From Liquidambar formosana (lineage: Eukaryota; Streptophyta; Magnoliopsida; Saxifragales; Altingiaceae), in the NCBI GenBank assembly GCA_039720395.1, contig CM077834.1, positions 6,870,094 to 6,934,093 on the forward strand: a stretch of 64,000 bases of DNA, in the 5' to 3' direction. Positions 34,300 through 45,989 of the stretch are shown piece by piece. The position numbers were made by a program, and so were the translations under genes. How positions within the stretch are numbered: the stretch's first letter is position 1; each line of letters begins with the position of its first letter. The notes beneath the pieces are model-generated. The model did no database searches. It was not told the origin of the DNA and worked only from the letters and a program-made list of their open reading frames with translations.

Positions 34300-34610
34300 G
34301 ACCGACATGGTCGCATAGGTCACACCACGCGCGCTAAATGAGGGTACGTCTTGGGTATTGTTTTTACGTTGAAGAACCAAAGGCGCATTATGGCTCCGCC
34401 GTGTTTGACGGATGACGATCACGTGACACGAACGTGACGTTCTCGCGAGTTGATAGGCTGAGAGCCTGAGAGCGGTTAAGGAGCCACCAAAATGCCACGA
34501 CACGACTGACGTGAGTAATCAACCGTATACGCTGACACATGGACGTAAGAATCTTTCCAGTCTGACTACTTTGACCTGACGTGGCACACGGTCTGACCCG
34601 ACCAAGGCTT
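34300..34610. promoter_or_regulatory. ACGT-motif-rich, CG-rich island
   Basis: Unlike its AT-rich surroundings, this block has many CG dinucleotides and several ACGT cores in about 250 bases: GTACGTC, TCACGTGAC, AACGTGACGTTC, TGACGTGAG, GGACGTAAG and TGACGTGGC. These are G-box/ABRE-like bZIP-binding cores. No adjacent gene was found. Confidence 0.35.
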
Positions 34611-34939
34611 TCTCTTTTTTAATTTTTTGCCAGATAGTGGATTCCAAGCCCTCTCTTGATTCACAAAATGTTCCCCCACTACTCTAAGTCTCTAACCAAT
34701 TAAATGAAACAACAGATATAACAAATTTTAAAATAAATTTATTATTTTATTTGTTGGTTTTTCAGTTATATAAAATGGAATTAACGTTGGCCGTTTCGTA
34801 ATTATATCACAAGTTGTCATTATACTTGTATAATTGTCATTGTGAAAAAAAATAGTAAATAACTTTTTTTTCTTTTTGATAAGAAGACGGCAATAGGAAT
34901 TTTATTGAAAAAAGCAAAAGTAAATGTCTTTTTGGATTT

Positions 34940-35224
34940 GGTCTCCTTTATCCAAACAATTAACTCATTTATATTCCTAGTATATTGGGCAAGCCCATGA
35001 GCCACCTCAACTTTCCTGTCAACATGCGTGAACCTAATTGAAGGAAAAAACCTAACAATCTCATATTAAATATCCTCAATAATTAAGCTTTTCAGTGCAA
35101 GAGACTTCTCGTAGGTCTTGATTGTAGTTATTACTTCTAGGTTTTTTCCTTCAAAAATAATTGTCTACAACATCAAATCTCTTGCAAACTCCACCGAAAA
35201 TCTAAGAGCCATAGCCTTAACCAT
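34940..35224 (-). pseudogene. RNase H-like (RVT_3) domain relic
   Basis: Minus translation reads MVKAMALRFSVEFARDLML, a stop, then TIIFEGKNLEVITTIKT, SLIIEDI, a stop, and FTHVDRKVEVAHGLAQYTRN. This matches the pattern of the plant RNase H-like domain common in LINE-derived sequence (acidic residue in the second strand, HVxRxxNxxAHxLA at the end). Two in-frame stops and loss of the N-terminal half mark it as dead. Confidence 0.65.
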
Positions 35225-35429
35225 TGTGAAAGACTAAAAAATTAACTAATGTAAAACTCTGACATTATCCATAAATTTTACCTTACTTAGATCATGAAAA
35301 TTTTCTCAGAATAGTTCATTGACTAAGAAATGGGATGCAGGCGTAACTCTCCTTTTGCATAAAGGAGGCAATAAAGGGTTTTAAAATTGATACCCTTTTT
35401 TTGAAGAAAGAGATTGGAGGACGTCATAT
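35225..35429. other. non-coding stretch
   Basis: No gene is seen; the sequence is AT-rich and ends in a poly-T/poly-G run at about 35438-35461. Confidence 0.4.
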
Positions 35430-35630
35430 GTGAGATTTTTTTTTTTTTTTTTGGGGGGGGGTCAAATGAGAGGTATTTCAAATCATTAGGTCCAAAATAA
35501 TTCTCTATGATATACAAACCACTTGCAAATTCGTGCATCCGATAATAAAAAAAACGTATACTCAAATTCGAAACTTACGATTCTTAAGTCTCTCGTGGTC
35601 ATTTGCTTTTTGAGCTATCCTCACGGATTT
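35430..35630 (-). mobile_element. SINE-like element, family A
   Basis: On minus: GGATAGCTCAAAAAGCAAATG (A-box region), AGTTTCGAATTTGAG (B-box region), then GCAAGTGGTTTGTATATCAT and a body ending CTCATTTGACC. It aligns with the copies at 4320-4500 and 50735-50905. Confidence 0.55.
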
Positions 35631-36240
35631 ATGTATGTAAGATATTAGGTGAATAAAATAATAATCCGCAGTAATAAAATAAAATAGAAAAACCAAAGTT
35701 AATGATGATGTACAAAAGTTTTGTGAACTAGATCAAATAAGGGTTCGTGACAATGACATTTAGAAAAAGGTTAATTTTGGAGACGCCATTTATAACTTTG
35801 CAGCACACAGTCTCTAGGATGATCTGCTAGCTGAATGCTTATCCGGATTGCAAAAAGTAATTTCATACCTTCCAACCTGAATTTTATTTTCCCACCTTGG
35901 TCGTCTTTTAACCTAAAGTATGGGTCATCATATAAATTCTCACAGGAGTTTTTGCGACACCGTGGGCCTTTTCGGTAAATTCCCAAGGCCTTCCACGGAT
36001 TGACCCTTTCTTCTTTTTTTTTTTTCGGTCGTCATACAAATTTGAACATAATCTTCATTTGCGAAAAGTAGAGGCTCTGGAGGGATAACAAGAGATAGTG
36101 AGAGGCAGCTGTCATATATTTAGTCATTTATTTTACTTTATTTTATTTTTTTATTTGTAATACGGGTAGATTATTCTCGAAGCAATTAAGATTAGCCTAT
36201 AACGATATGTCCGTTTGGCTAGAAAAGAAGAAATCAAAAT

Positions 36241-36573
36241 CAGGGGCGGAGTCAGAATTTATCTTCAATGAGGGCACTGTGTTATGATTTTATAAAGTGG
36301 GAATTGAGAAATAAAAGCCTAGAAAGCATTTTTTTAAAAAAATTACTTTTTAGCAATCATTTTTCAATTTAATACCAATAAAAGGAATTCTTTTTGCCAA
36401 CTTATTACAAATTAACTGTAAATATACTTTAAAATGACTACCAAATTCCTCTTTTTGGCATTATGTTGAACAATAGTCATCAAATAGTAATATCTCTCCC
36501 AAAAAAAAAAAAAAAAACCTTGGTTGAGCTAGTGGAGGCACGCGCCCCCAAAAGCCCCTTGGCTCCGGCCATG
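36241..36573. mobile_element. hAT-type MITE, family C
   Basis: The 333-base element has ends CAGGGGCGGAGTCAG and, reversed, CATGGCCGGAGCCAAG. It is flanked by a perfect 8-bp duplication ATCAAAAT (36233-36240 and 36574-36581), as expected for hAT transposition. It is non-coding. The interior is similar to the element at 41908-42162. Confidence 0.82.
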
Positions 36574-36581
36574 ATCAAAAT

Positions 36582-37975
36582 AGAATGAGACGAGATTTCA
36601 ATAGCGAGTGCGGCCACTAACCATTCAAATCTCATTTCATTTCATCAATTTTCCTCTATTTCAACCAAACAAACATGTCAAAGATATGTACAATTATTGA
36701 TTCAATTAATGCAAAAGTCAGCACATAATTTAAATAAATAATTTTGGGAGTGTTTCTTCGAACATGAAAAGTTTGGTGTGAAAAATTAGGGTCGATGAAA
36801 GGTACAAGATTGGTCTTATGTGGAACTCACTCAATTTTTAATGTAATTTTTTTATTTGGTCTGTGTATGCAATTTATGAGAGATTGATAAACCATTTTGA
36901 ATATAAAGTGATAAAATCAATTTTTTAAACTTTATGTGGAATCGCCCATTATATATACCTAATAAAAATAGCAAAGTAACAGCAACAGTAACTCTCTATA
37001 CATAGAAAATATGGTGAAGAAATACATCCTAATAAGAAGTAATTAATGTGCCACTTAATACCTCACTATCAGGTTGATGTGATATCACAAGACAAAAAAA
37101 TATATATATAATAGAAAACATTAATATTTGTTTAAATTTTAATCCACATTTTGCCGTATTTATCGTTGTTGTGACCCAAAATTTAACACATATACTCTTT
37201 GTACTATGATTTTATTAATAAGTGATACTTCATCAACCTCCTTTTTTTTTTTTCCTTTTTTTGCTTTTTTTTTTTTTTTGTGGATAAGTGATACCACATC
37301 AACTTAAGGTGTCACTGTTATAAGATTTTGTCCTATCAAAAAAAAAAAAAAAAAAAGCAAAAAACAATCGGATGTGGACCAACAAAATCATACAAATCCT
37401 TTTTCTTAATCTTCAGGAGTGTGACTTTATCCCTCACAGCCAATCATGATAATCATTTATCATTCTTTTATTGTCTTAAGAGATAATTAACTAGTAAGGT
37501 TTCCAAGGTGAAAAATCAATCTCATCGATCTCACTTTCTCTTTTCCTTTATCTAATCATTAAATAGAAGACAAACCATGCTATGAGACGTCACGAACTTG
37601 GCTTTCAAACTCAAAAGAAAAATGGAATGGGAGTAGTTGAGTTCTCTTCCTCTAGTTGGTAGTGATTTTTAGTTAAGTTAGTAGTCAGTTACTAGTGAGT
37701 TAATAATCATTTGTATTGAATTGTAATTATTTACCCATAACTGAACTTATCTACAAAGATGATCTTTTGAAAAGAACGCAATCCATATCATTATCTTTAT
37801 TGTTCAGTACGAATGACGCACCAACTGTCAAGTGGCTTCACACGTACATATAGGTTAAGATTGAGATATGTAATTTTTGTACACAAATTTTAATACGATT
37901 TCTAAGTCATTTTAGAAATTGTTGGATCTTGCTAGAACTGGCGGATAGGGATTTTATAAATATTTGTTATGAAAA
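36582..37975. repeat. non-coding stretch with repeats
   Basis: The motif GTTGATGTGRTATCAC occurs near 37073 and, inverted, near 37221 and 37287, suggesting a worn foldback element at about 37000-37340. 37655-37790 (GTTAGTAGTC...CATTTGTATTGAA) resembles 48805-48890 and may be an LTR remnant. No gene is seen. Confidence 0.35.
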
Positions 37976-38739
37976 TTGTATCCCTTGATTCCCAGTATAT
38001 GTATATATAGGATCAATTCTAAAAAATCATATCATATGAAATGCTACTCTACACTATTTACTCTCATTCATAATGATGGTTATCATTTTTTTGAATCTTT
38101 TTTATTCCTAATTAATGATAAATTTGTTTACCAATATTCAAAATGGATGACAAAGCTAGTCATTAATTCAATTTCCATGGGTACCCCACATTTGCTTAGC
38201 ATTCCTCCACTAGTTTATCAGTGCCTTGTGGGTCCCTTCCCAATGTGTGTGATCGGGTTGGGTGTGTGTTTGATGCAACAGAAAATATACAGTGGAGATG
38301 AAGCTTACCAAAGAACAAAAAAGTGTATGTCCACCAATCTATTGATTGTCGCAAGAATAATGCCAAATATTGGACAACCCCAATTGATATTCACTTAAAA
38401 ACACGAAAGTAGGAAATAAATGATAAACTCTTTCTTTCGATATTATTAATCGCAAAATAATCAATCATCTCAACTGTTTACCATAAGACTTACATCCCTT
38501 TATACAAAGAACAAGTCTTACAGAATAAAAAAACATAATTATAGTAGAACAAGTAAATATTAAACTACCTAGAAAACTAATGGCTCATGATACGTACACA
38601 TATTCCAATTATGCATACGCCTAAAAGGATCGTGCGTACGCCGATGCACCAGTGTCTCTTTGAGTGTTTGATCAAAGTTAGTTGCTATTGTAAATGGAAA
38701 TTGGTAGTGGCTCTTGTTGGAAAGAAATGAAGACCTTAT
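37976..38739. other. non-coding stretch
   Basis: Contains one 140-codon open frame with no recognisable domain and no gene-like context. I do not call it a gene. Confidence 0.35.
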
Positions 38740-39320
38740 ATCATCTTAACTATGTCATCTTTCATGTAAATCTATTAATAGATTGGATTTTGATCCGAAT
38801 CTGATCTCGATAATTAGGATGTGATAAGAGACTTGTAATCCGTTAATCCATTAATAATTCGAATGGAGTTAAGAAATCAAATATGGATATTGCATAATCC
38901 GATCCATTAAAAAGCTGATTCGATAAATTAAATAATTTTTTTTTATTAATTGTTAGTTTACCACATATGTTTGGAACTTATGAACATTGTATAGTAAAAA
39001 TGCTGAAATTTATCTTTGAATATATTTCTTACGATTATAAAAATTTTAAAAAGTTTTATTTTTTTCCCTAAAATACAAGCCAAAATATTTGTTGTTGTTT
39101 TTTTATTAGAAGCTAAAATTTTTGTTAGCTATACATTTTGTAAGATTTTCAAATTGGATTGGATTTTCGTATTAGAACATCCAAAAATAACAAATTCAGA
39201 TGTGTATTTATATTTTATTGATCCGTCGGATTATTGGATTGGATCAAAATTATTTCTTATCGGATTGGATTTGAATATATTATAATTCGGTCCGAATTTG
39301 ATCCATTGAGGGTTCTATTT
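38740..39320. repeat. degenerate repeat with GATCCGAAT/ATTCGGATC motifs
   Basis: Both ends contain GGATTGGATT and TGATCCGAAT-like words in inverted orientation (near 38781-38808 and 39225-39303). This pattern is typical of plant non-autonomous DNA elements. No clear target duplication was found. Confidence 0.35.
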
Positions 39321-40443
39321 CCATGTCATATTTTTTATAATTGAACCTCAATAACATCATAAAAAAGATTAGAGACCCACCAAATAATGGATTTAAAATG
39401 CATCCTCCTTCAAGCATTCTATATATTTTCATATAATCATTTCAATTTAATAGTTTCAACCTTTTTATTTAAAAAATTTTTCTCCAAAATATTATTACTC
39501 TTTTCTCGTGATAGTTGCCAAAGCGCACACTACATGTCTATGTGGACTTTTACATGGATGCATGGACTTTTATATGAATCGAGGACCGAGTCAAGTCGGT
39601 CAAACAAAAGAAAAGTCCAATGAATACAAACATATATTTTAAATATATATATATTTACATGCACGTGTATTTTGGGTTCTATGTATTTAGTAGCCAACTC
39701 AATTGAATATGGTTGAACACACATTCACGTGTTTTCAACAACAATTTATTTTTCCCTATTATAAAAATGAAAAAAATAAAATAAAACTATTAATTTTAAA
39801 TTTCTCTACCGTTTAGGTCCGTACTTGGAGACCACAAATTCACTATATATATCAATCTATGAAGTTTCCTCGACTGTCTCATGGGAAACGAAATTTCGGC
39901 AAAGGCATGGGAGAGGGAGAGTGTGTGTTCCCATTTCTCACCTGTGTAACTCCCAACGTGTGACCAATATTTAGACACCAAATACATATTATGGGTCCCA
40001 CAAACCCTAGCATCTGAGTATCCCATGTGGAGTATATCTATATATATTTTATATATTTGTCACGTCCCCAATCTGAGAGATCCATATATATCCGGTGGGT
40101 CCCACAGATCATGAGGTCTAAGGCAAAACCAAGGCAAGAGGATAAGGTCCAAGAAACTGATACTGCCACCATAATTGCCCATTTTGAATGTTTTGTATCA
40201 AGTTGAGTCTCACATTAATGCACATGGATGATACCTGCATATATGGGGACCCTTTTGGACAATGATAGGAGAGGAATTGCTAATTTTATGGACTATTGAT
40301 CATTTTTCATAATATATGTTTTTACCATTTTTCAAGTTATGCTAAAAGATTACAAATTAACAAATTAATTTAGATTAATTTTTAAGTAACTTTGTCCCAC
40401 ACGTGATACACATCAAAGACTTGATTAAGTCTTAGTTTATCAA

Positions 40444-40494
<51 letters not shown>

Positions 40495-41907
40495 TCTTAA
40501 ATACTATTATTGAAGTTAGCATAAAGAAAATGTGACTGTTCTTAACCCTCTAATTCAACTTTCCTTCCTTCCATTTTTTTTTTTTTTTTTTTTTCATTTT
40601 CTTGACATTTATTTTATGAAGCTTTCCACCATCTAAGGATTTTGAAGGAATTTGATTGAAAATTTTGATGGATTTTGGTTCAATTAAAATGCCCTTGAAT
40701 GAAACCTATCATTAGCACTTGTATATCTACCTACCAAATGATGCTCATGAGATCGTCCATCTTTCTTACTCCATGTGCTCTGATGGTGCCCTCCTCTCTC
40801 TCTTGTTTTGAACTCTTTTTTTTTTTTTTTTTTCAACAACTTCTGGCATGCAATCTAAGACATGTTCCGCCGAAGCAAATTTATCAAATTGATCCAACAA
40901 GCTTAGATTCATTCAAAATAAGTTCAAACGTCACACATATGCAATCAAAGTTGATGGAGAACTCGGATTGGACACTATTAGACAAGAGAAAACCACAAAC
41001 TTTGATCGAGATGACATTTCATGATAAAATTTTGTGCACAGAATTCTTAAAGGATCTCCATTAATCCAACGGTAGGATACATATAACTTGAGGCTCATAC
41101 AACAATTAATGAACTGCATATCATCATATTATCTATGATAATGCTTACCTAGATTTATTCGGTATATGTTGCATTAATTGCTCTTTTAGAATATAATGGT
41201 AATAATTAATGTAATATTAGGTGTTAGATAATGGGCTTGGGAGGTCTGCTCATGCCCAACCAAGAGAGTAAACCCTCCATCCGTGACCATGCCCAAATCG
41301 AACCCTTGATCTGCTCATTGACCAACTCCAACAGACTATTCTCCAGTTGCCCATTGTTTGATGTGAACGAGTCAAATGTTAACCTTTCAAGTTTCAAGTC
41401 AGCTTTCACCAGCCAAATATTGATTGGAACTTGAGACCCTTACTGGTTGTCTGGTGTGGAAGAGTCTTCCTTCCATCACAAAATTTGGCTCTCAGTGTAT
41501 GGCAGCAAGTGTCCATAGCTAGTGGCTTAATGTCAAACCACTCAAGTTCCAAAGTTCAGTGTCATTGTAAAATTGTCAACATCTCTAGATCTCAATTAGA
41601 TAGAGGTTCCATCAAACGAGGACGTTTTCTTTCTTTCGTTTTTTTTGGGGGTGCTTAAAGAAAGAAATTCAGTACCAAATGAGAATCTTAATATATTTAC
41701 TTATTTAGGAAAAGTAATTCCCATCATCATAACAATCTTCCGTAGACCCTTAAGAAGCCCCCCTTTCTTTCTTTCTTTTTTTTTTTAAATTTTTTTTTAT
41801 TTTTAATGGATAGATTCCTAAGAAATTTACACACCCACGCACAAGTACGAGAATTAGAATGATCCAACTTTATAAGTAAACAATTTGTAATCCTATTTTC
41901 TTGCTAA
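39321..41907. other. non-coding stretch with simple repeats
   Basis: No credible gene. It holds a poly-A/(AT)n microsatellite (40441-40490), poly-T runs (about 40571, 40810) and scattered short frames without domains. The frame at 41231-41434 has no family that I can name. Confidence 0.4.
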
Positions 41908-42162
41908 CAGAGGCAAAGCCAAGAAACTATCTATATAACTTATTATGTTTGAATGATCACATACTTTTCAAATTAATACCATATAAAGGATATTTTGTCA
42001 AATTATTACAAATTAGCTGTACATGTACTTCAAAATGATTACTAATGTATTTTATTTGGTATTAAATTGGAAACTGATCATCTGAAGAGAAAACTATAAA
42101 GAAATATTTTTTTTTTAAGGAAATTTTTTGCCCCACCTGCTACCACCCTAGCTTCGCCCTTG
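41908..42162. mobile_element. hAT-type MITE, family C, second copy
   Basis: Ends CAGAGGCAAAGCCAAG and, reversed, CAAGGGCGAAGCTAGG, flanked by a near-perfect 8-bp duplication (CTTGCTAA and CGTGCTAA). The interior (TTACAAATTAGCTGTA, CTTCAAAATGATTAC) matches 36241-36573. Confidence 0.75.
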
Positions 42163-42367
42163 CGTGCTAATGCGCATATGTAAATCTTACATTATCAAAC
42201 TTCTTAATTAGGATTTGGATGTCTTCCACCAAATTTGAGATACTCCAATGACTGTTAAAGTCACCTTTGATTGCTTTAATGACCAATTGCGAGTCACCTT
42301 TGGTCTGAGTACTTTTTACTCATTTGCACAACAGCGAGGTAGTCTATATATCCCTTAAAGCTGTCTA

Positions 42368-42401
<34 letters not shown>

Positions 42402-43599
42402 TCCTAACAAAATTCTCTCTCAAAATTAGGTCTTCTTTCTAACCTCTTGCATGACAATGATGTTTACTCAGCCACTCGGTCACAAGACCCATGCATGAGA
42501 ATGAAATTACTCAGACCACGAGCTACACAAATCCTAAAACCCCACGGCCGACGCTCCCTTCTACCGCATGATCGTGGGAATCCAATTTTTGGAGTGAAAT
42601 TGAACTAAACGTGTTTCGAACTTTCAATAATAAGACAAGGAAAGAATAAAATAAAATAAAATGGACAGTACGGTCTTGTGGAAAACTTGAAAAGAAGAAA
42701 AACATGGGCTTTTCTTGAGACTTTTGCACATTAGGCTAACCCAGTTTCACCCAGTATTCCAAATCAAAAACTCTTTCTCGTCGGCTCTCATGATTCTCAG
42801 TGATTAACGGTACGGTGAGTAGCAAAGGTCAACAAATTGGTTATTCAATTCCTTATTCCATTTTCCTTTTACCTAATCCTCTAGTGATCGAATATTTGAC
42901 ATCTTGATTTAATTTTTCCAACAATCGTGCCCTAAAAATATGAAAATCACCCCAAAGTCAATAGCAATGGTATCTCAACCTGGCTTGGCTTGTTTTTTTC
43001 TGCAGTAGTGTCATTGACATTGAGCCCAAAAGTCCGATCAGTACCCATCAGAGGAACAATTTGATGTGGACAAATTCTCTGATGGGCCTTTGTAGAAAAA
43101 AATCTCCATATGTGACCACAGGAGCAGCCATTTTGCGTCACCAGCTACGTAAGTATGGAAAAGTACGCAGGCGATTTGATGGCCTCGATTTGACAGGATT
43201 GAGAACTGGTATCTCTAGAGGTGTGATTGTTGTCCCACTAGATCTTTAAGGGCCAGTTGAATGACAAATTTATTAAGTTCCCATCATATATATTATTGTA
43301 TTGTTATTTCTTCTGTGTCACACGATATTATAAGGAGATCAATAGTAAGTATATTCTCAAGATTAATTATTATGCAGCCATTTGTCCATGTGGTTTAATG
43401 GTATTTGGTGGAGGTCACACATTCCATTCGGGAGGGGTATTAAGGTAGAAAATTACCCTTTTTTCGTAGCCCAAAGCCCATTTGGATTCATTTCAGGAAT
43501 CAACTAAAAAAATTAAATAATCTTCTTACTCCTAAATGCAAACATTTTTCATTTTGATCAATCTAAGTTTATATTTTCATATATATAAACTGTCATATA

Positions 43600-43604
<5 letters not shown>
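42163..43604. other. non-coding stretch
   Basis: No gene is supported. There is a long poly-T at 42370-42400. A short plus frame (43061-43249) and a minus frame (42947-43141) overlap; neither shows a known domain. Confidence 0.35.
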
Positions 43605-43637
<33 letters not shown>

Positions 43638-43900
43638 ATTATGATTAGATAAGCAGGTGTTAATATAACTTATATTAATATCTTGTGTATTAATAGGTTA
43701 TAAGATATATTGGACCAATACATAAGGTACAACTCTGAATGCATTGTGTTGACATATATATATATATATATAAGATATAAGATTATGATTAGATAAGCAC
43801 GTGTTAATATAACTCATATCAATATCTCGTATATTAATAGGTTATAAGATATATTCGGCCAATACATAAGGTACAACTCTGAATGCATTGTGTTGACACA
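43605..43900. repeat. tandem duplication of ~122-bp unit separated by (AT)n
   Basis: Two near-identical copies (43633-43754 and 43777-43898, period 144) start ATAAGATTATGATTAGATAA and end GCATTGTGTTGACA. Each is bordered by AT microsatellite sequence. Confidence 0.85.
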
Positions 43901-44050
43901 CATATATATATATATACACAACAACTATTATCATTAATAAAATAAAATAAAATAAAAAGTTGCCCGAGCTTTGCTGTATTCCAGCTTGGGCTCAAATTGA
44001 GAAAGGCCTGGATGGGGGATTCATGCTTGTGAGGCCTAAGCTCAGTTTTT

Positions 44051-44453
44051 TGGGAATGGCTAGTGCAACCCCCCATTCTTATCACCCCACCCCCCATTCC
44101 TTAGGTTTTTAAGCTTTTATACAAAATATAAAAGGTTTTTATCAAGATTGGCCGTGATGTCCACGAAAAAACATCATTTTGAACAACTTTATAGAAGAAA
44201 TTTTTTCCTAAATCTATCATTTAAATATACTTTTTAGTCATTTATAGCCTTTATTTCATTTATTGCCAAAAAGTCTATCTAAACGATAGATTTTGGAAAA
44301 ACTTTCTTCTGCAAAATTGTGCAAAAGTATGTTTTCTAATGGACCAAGTGACCGGTTTTTGCAAAAAACCTCTTCTATTTTTCATGCAATCTTAAAAACA
44401 AAAAAGAAAGGGGTGGGGTTATAAGAATGGGGGGCTGCAATAGCCGTTCCCCA
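44051..44453. mobile_element. MITE with ~40-bp terminal inverted repeats
   Basis: The left end GGGAATGGCTAGTGCAACCC and the right end, reversed, GGGGAACGGCTATTGCAGCC continue matching through CCCCATTCTTAT-ACCCCACCCC. The 400-base interior is non-coding. The target duplication is unclear, so the superfamily is unassigned. Confidence 0.7.
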
Positions 44454-44919
44454 ATTTTTTACGGGTTTGGTGGGTTCAGAAACTGCTGGGCTGGGCTAAG
44501 TCTCTTTTTGGTCTTGCTGCAGTATTGGTTTTCCGGCCAATTCATGCCACAAGAGCATGTGAGCTACCAACTACCAAGGTTTGGGAAATCAAAAGCTAGA
44601 AAGGAAAGAGATACAACTCTATAAGATTTTTCCTGTATATAACAGAACTAAGATTTGAATAGATCAAGCCCACCCTAGCATGGGTAAGGCTTACATAGCA
44701 AAAGGAACAGAAGCCTAACATTTGGGCTTAGGATGGGCCACTGGGATCACAGCCATCGGAGCTAACTCGATTTATCAATAGCTATTTTCATTTATCAATG
44801 AAAGTTGAAGTAAAAAATAATTAAAACGGACTAACTAAGGTTTTCTCTAAAGACATTGTGTACCTGCAGCAGATAACACTAAATCAAAAATATTAATCAA
44901 ACGTGCTGATTTTGCAACC

Positions 44920-44995
44920 TAGTTTGGTGGTATTTCTCCCCTTTCGTGAAGGAGGAAGCTGAGAGTTCAAATCTCAACTCTGCATTCTGAAAAGT
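44920..44995 (+). mobile_element. short tRNA-like SINE fragment
   Basis: CCTAGTTTGGTGGTATTTC resembles an A-box and GAGAGTTCAAATCTCAAC a B-box, about 40 bases apart. It is too diverged to be a tRNA gene. Confidence 0.35.
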
Positions 44996-45069
44996 TGGAT
45001 TTGAGAGAATATATCATACGAGTATTGAATATGGTCTATCTAGAGTTGTATAATGTTCTTGATTATACC

Positions 45070-45981
45070 CAGGGACAGAACCAAGATTTCATCTTGGTTC
45101 ATTGGGACATTTCATCTTGAGGGTGACCAAAGCATAAGTCAAAAAAATTTCACCATTCATTGCATTCAAAAATGAAAAACATACTAAGATTTAAGACTAC
45201 GTTAATACATCGAAAATAAAACTAGAGACAATCACACAATGTCCCAATGAAAAAAAAAAAAAAAAAGGGTCAGAAAAAATGACAATAATTTTTTTTTAAC
45301 AAAAAAAAAGCAAAAGAAAAAAGAAGAAAGAAAAAGAAAGAGACTAAAAACACAAAAACAAAAAGTTGTTAAAAAGAAAAAAATTGCACTCGATGAGGAA
45401 GCAAAAGACGCAGAGTTGTTTCTCTCGCTAGGACTCTTACTGTTTGGTAAAAAAATCAAGAGAGAAGATCTTCTCTCAATTTCTTGAATCTTTTGGCCGA
45501 TCAAGGGTGAGGCTTGAAGAATACATTTTGTTCAGCCATTCAAGATAAAATAAGAACTTGTATAAATCAGTAGATTCAATACATCTGTAAATAAAAAGTC
45601 AAAAGATAAATTAGCTTTTGTCTTTTGGTAATTACCTTGTATTGAGTTTTTCTCCATTGTATAATCTAACTTCAAAATCTTTTACCCTTTGGATAAAAAA
45701 TTATTGTTTGACTTTTAAATTTTTAAGTGAGGCCGATTGGAATAGTCTTAAGAAATTTTTTATTGGTATTAGGGTGGCCACGTGAAAATGAGAGCGAGAG
45801 ATAATGAATATATATGTTAAAAAATAGAGGATTTTGTCAAAGTTGAGGGTAGCCATAGCCCCCAGGCCCTCTCTTGGGTCCGTCAAGAGCGAGAGATAAT
45901 GAATATATATGTTATAAAAAAAAGATTTTGTCAAAATTGGGGGTGACCATGGCCCCAAGCCCTCTCTTGGGTCCGTTTCTG
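45070..45981. mobile_element. hAT-type non-autonomous element with duplicated end
   Basis: A 912-base element with ends CAGGGACAGAACCAAG and, reversed, CAGAAACGGACCCAAG, flanked by an 8-bp duplication ATTATACC (45062-45069 and 45982-45989). Its right end contains two tandem 95-base copies (45791-45885 and 45886-45980), each ending CCCTCTCTTGGGTCCGT. No transposase is seen; the interior is A-rich. Confidence 0.82.
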
Positions 45982-45989
45982 ATTATACC

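Noticed and set aside
37976..38398. 140-codon plus frame
   Set aside because: Low-complexity, hydrophobic, no family signature, and in a repeat-rich desert.
41224..41440. Overlapping plus and minus frames of about 65 codons
   Set aside because: Both strands are open by chance; neither translation resembles a known family.
43061..43249. 62-codon plus frame beginning MMWTNSLMGLCRKK
   Set aside because: No domain that I can name, and no splice or promoter context; it overlaps an opposite frame of similar length.
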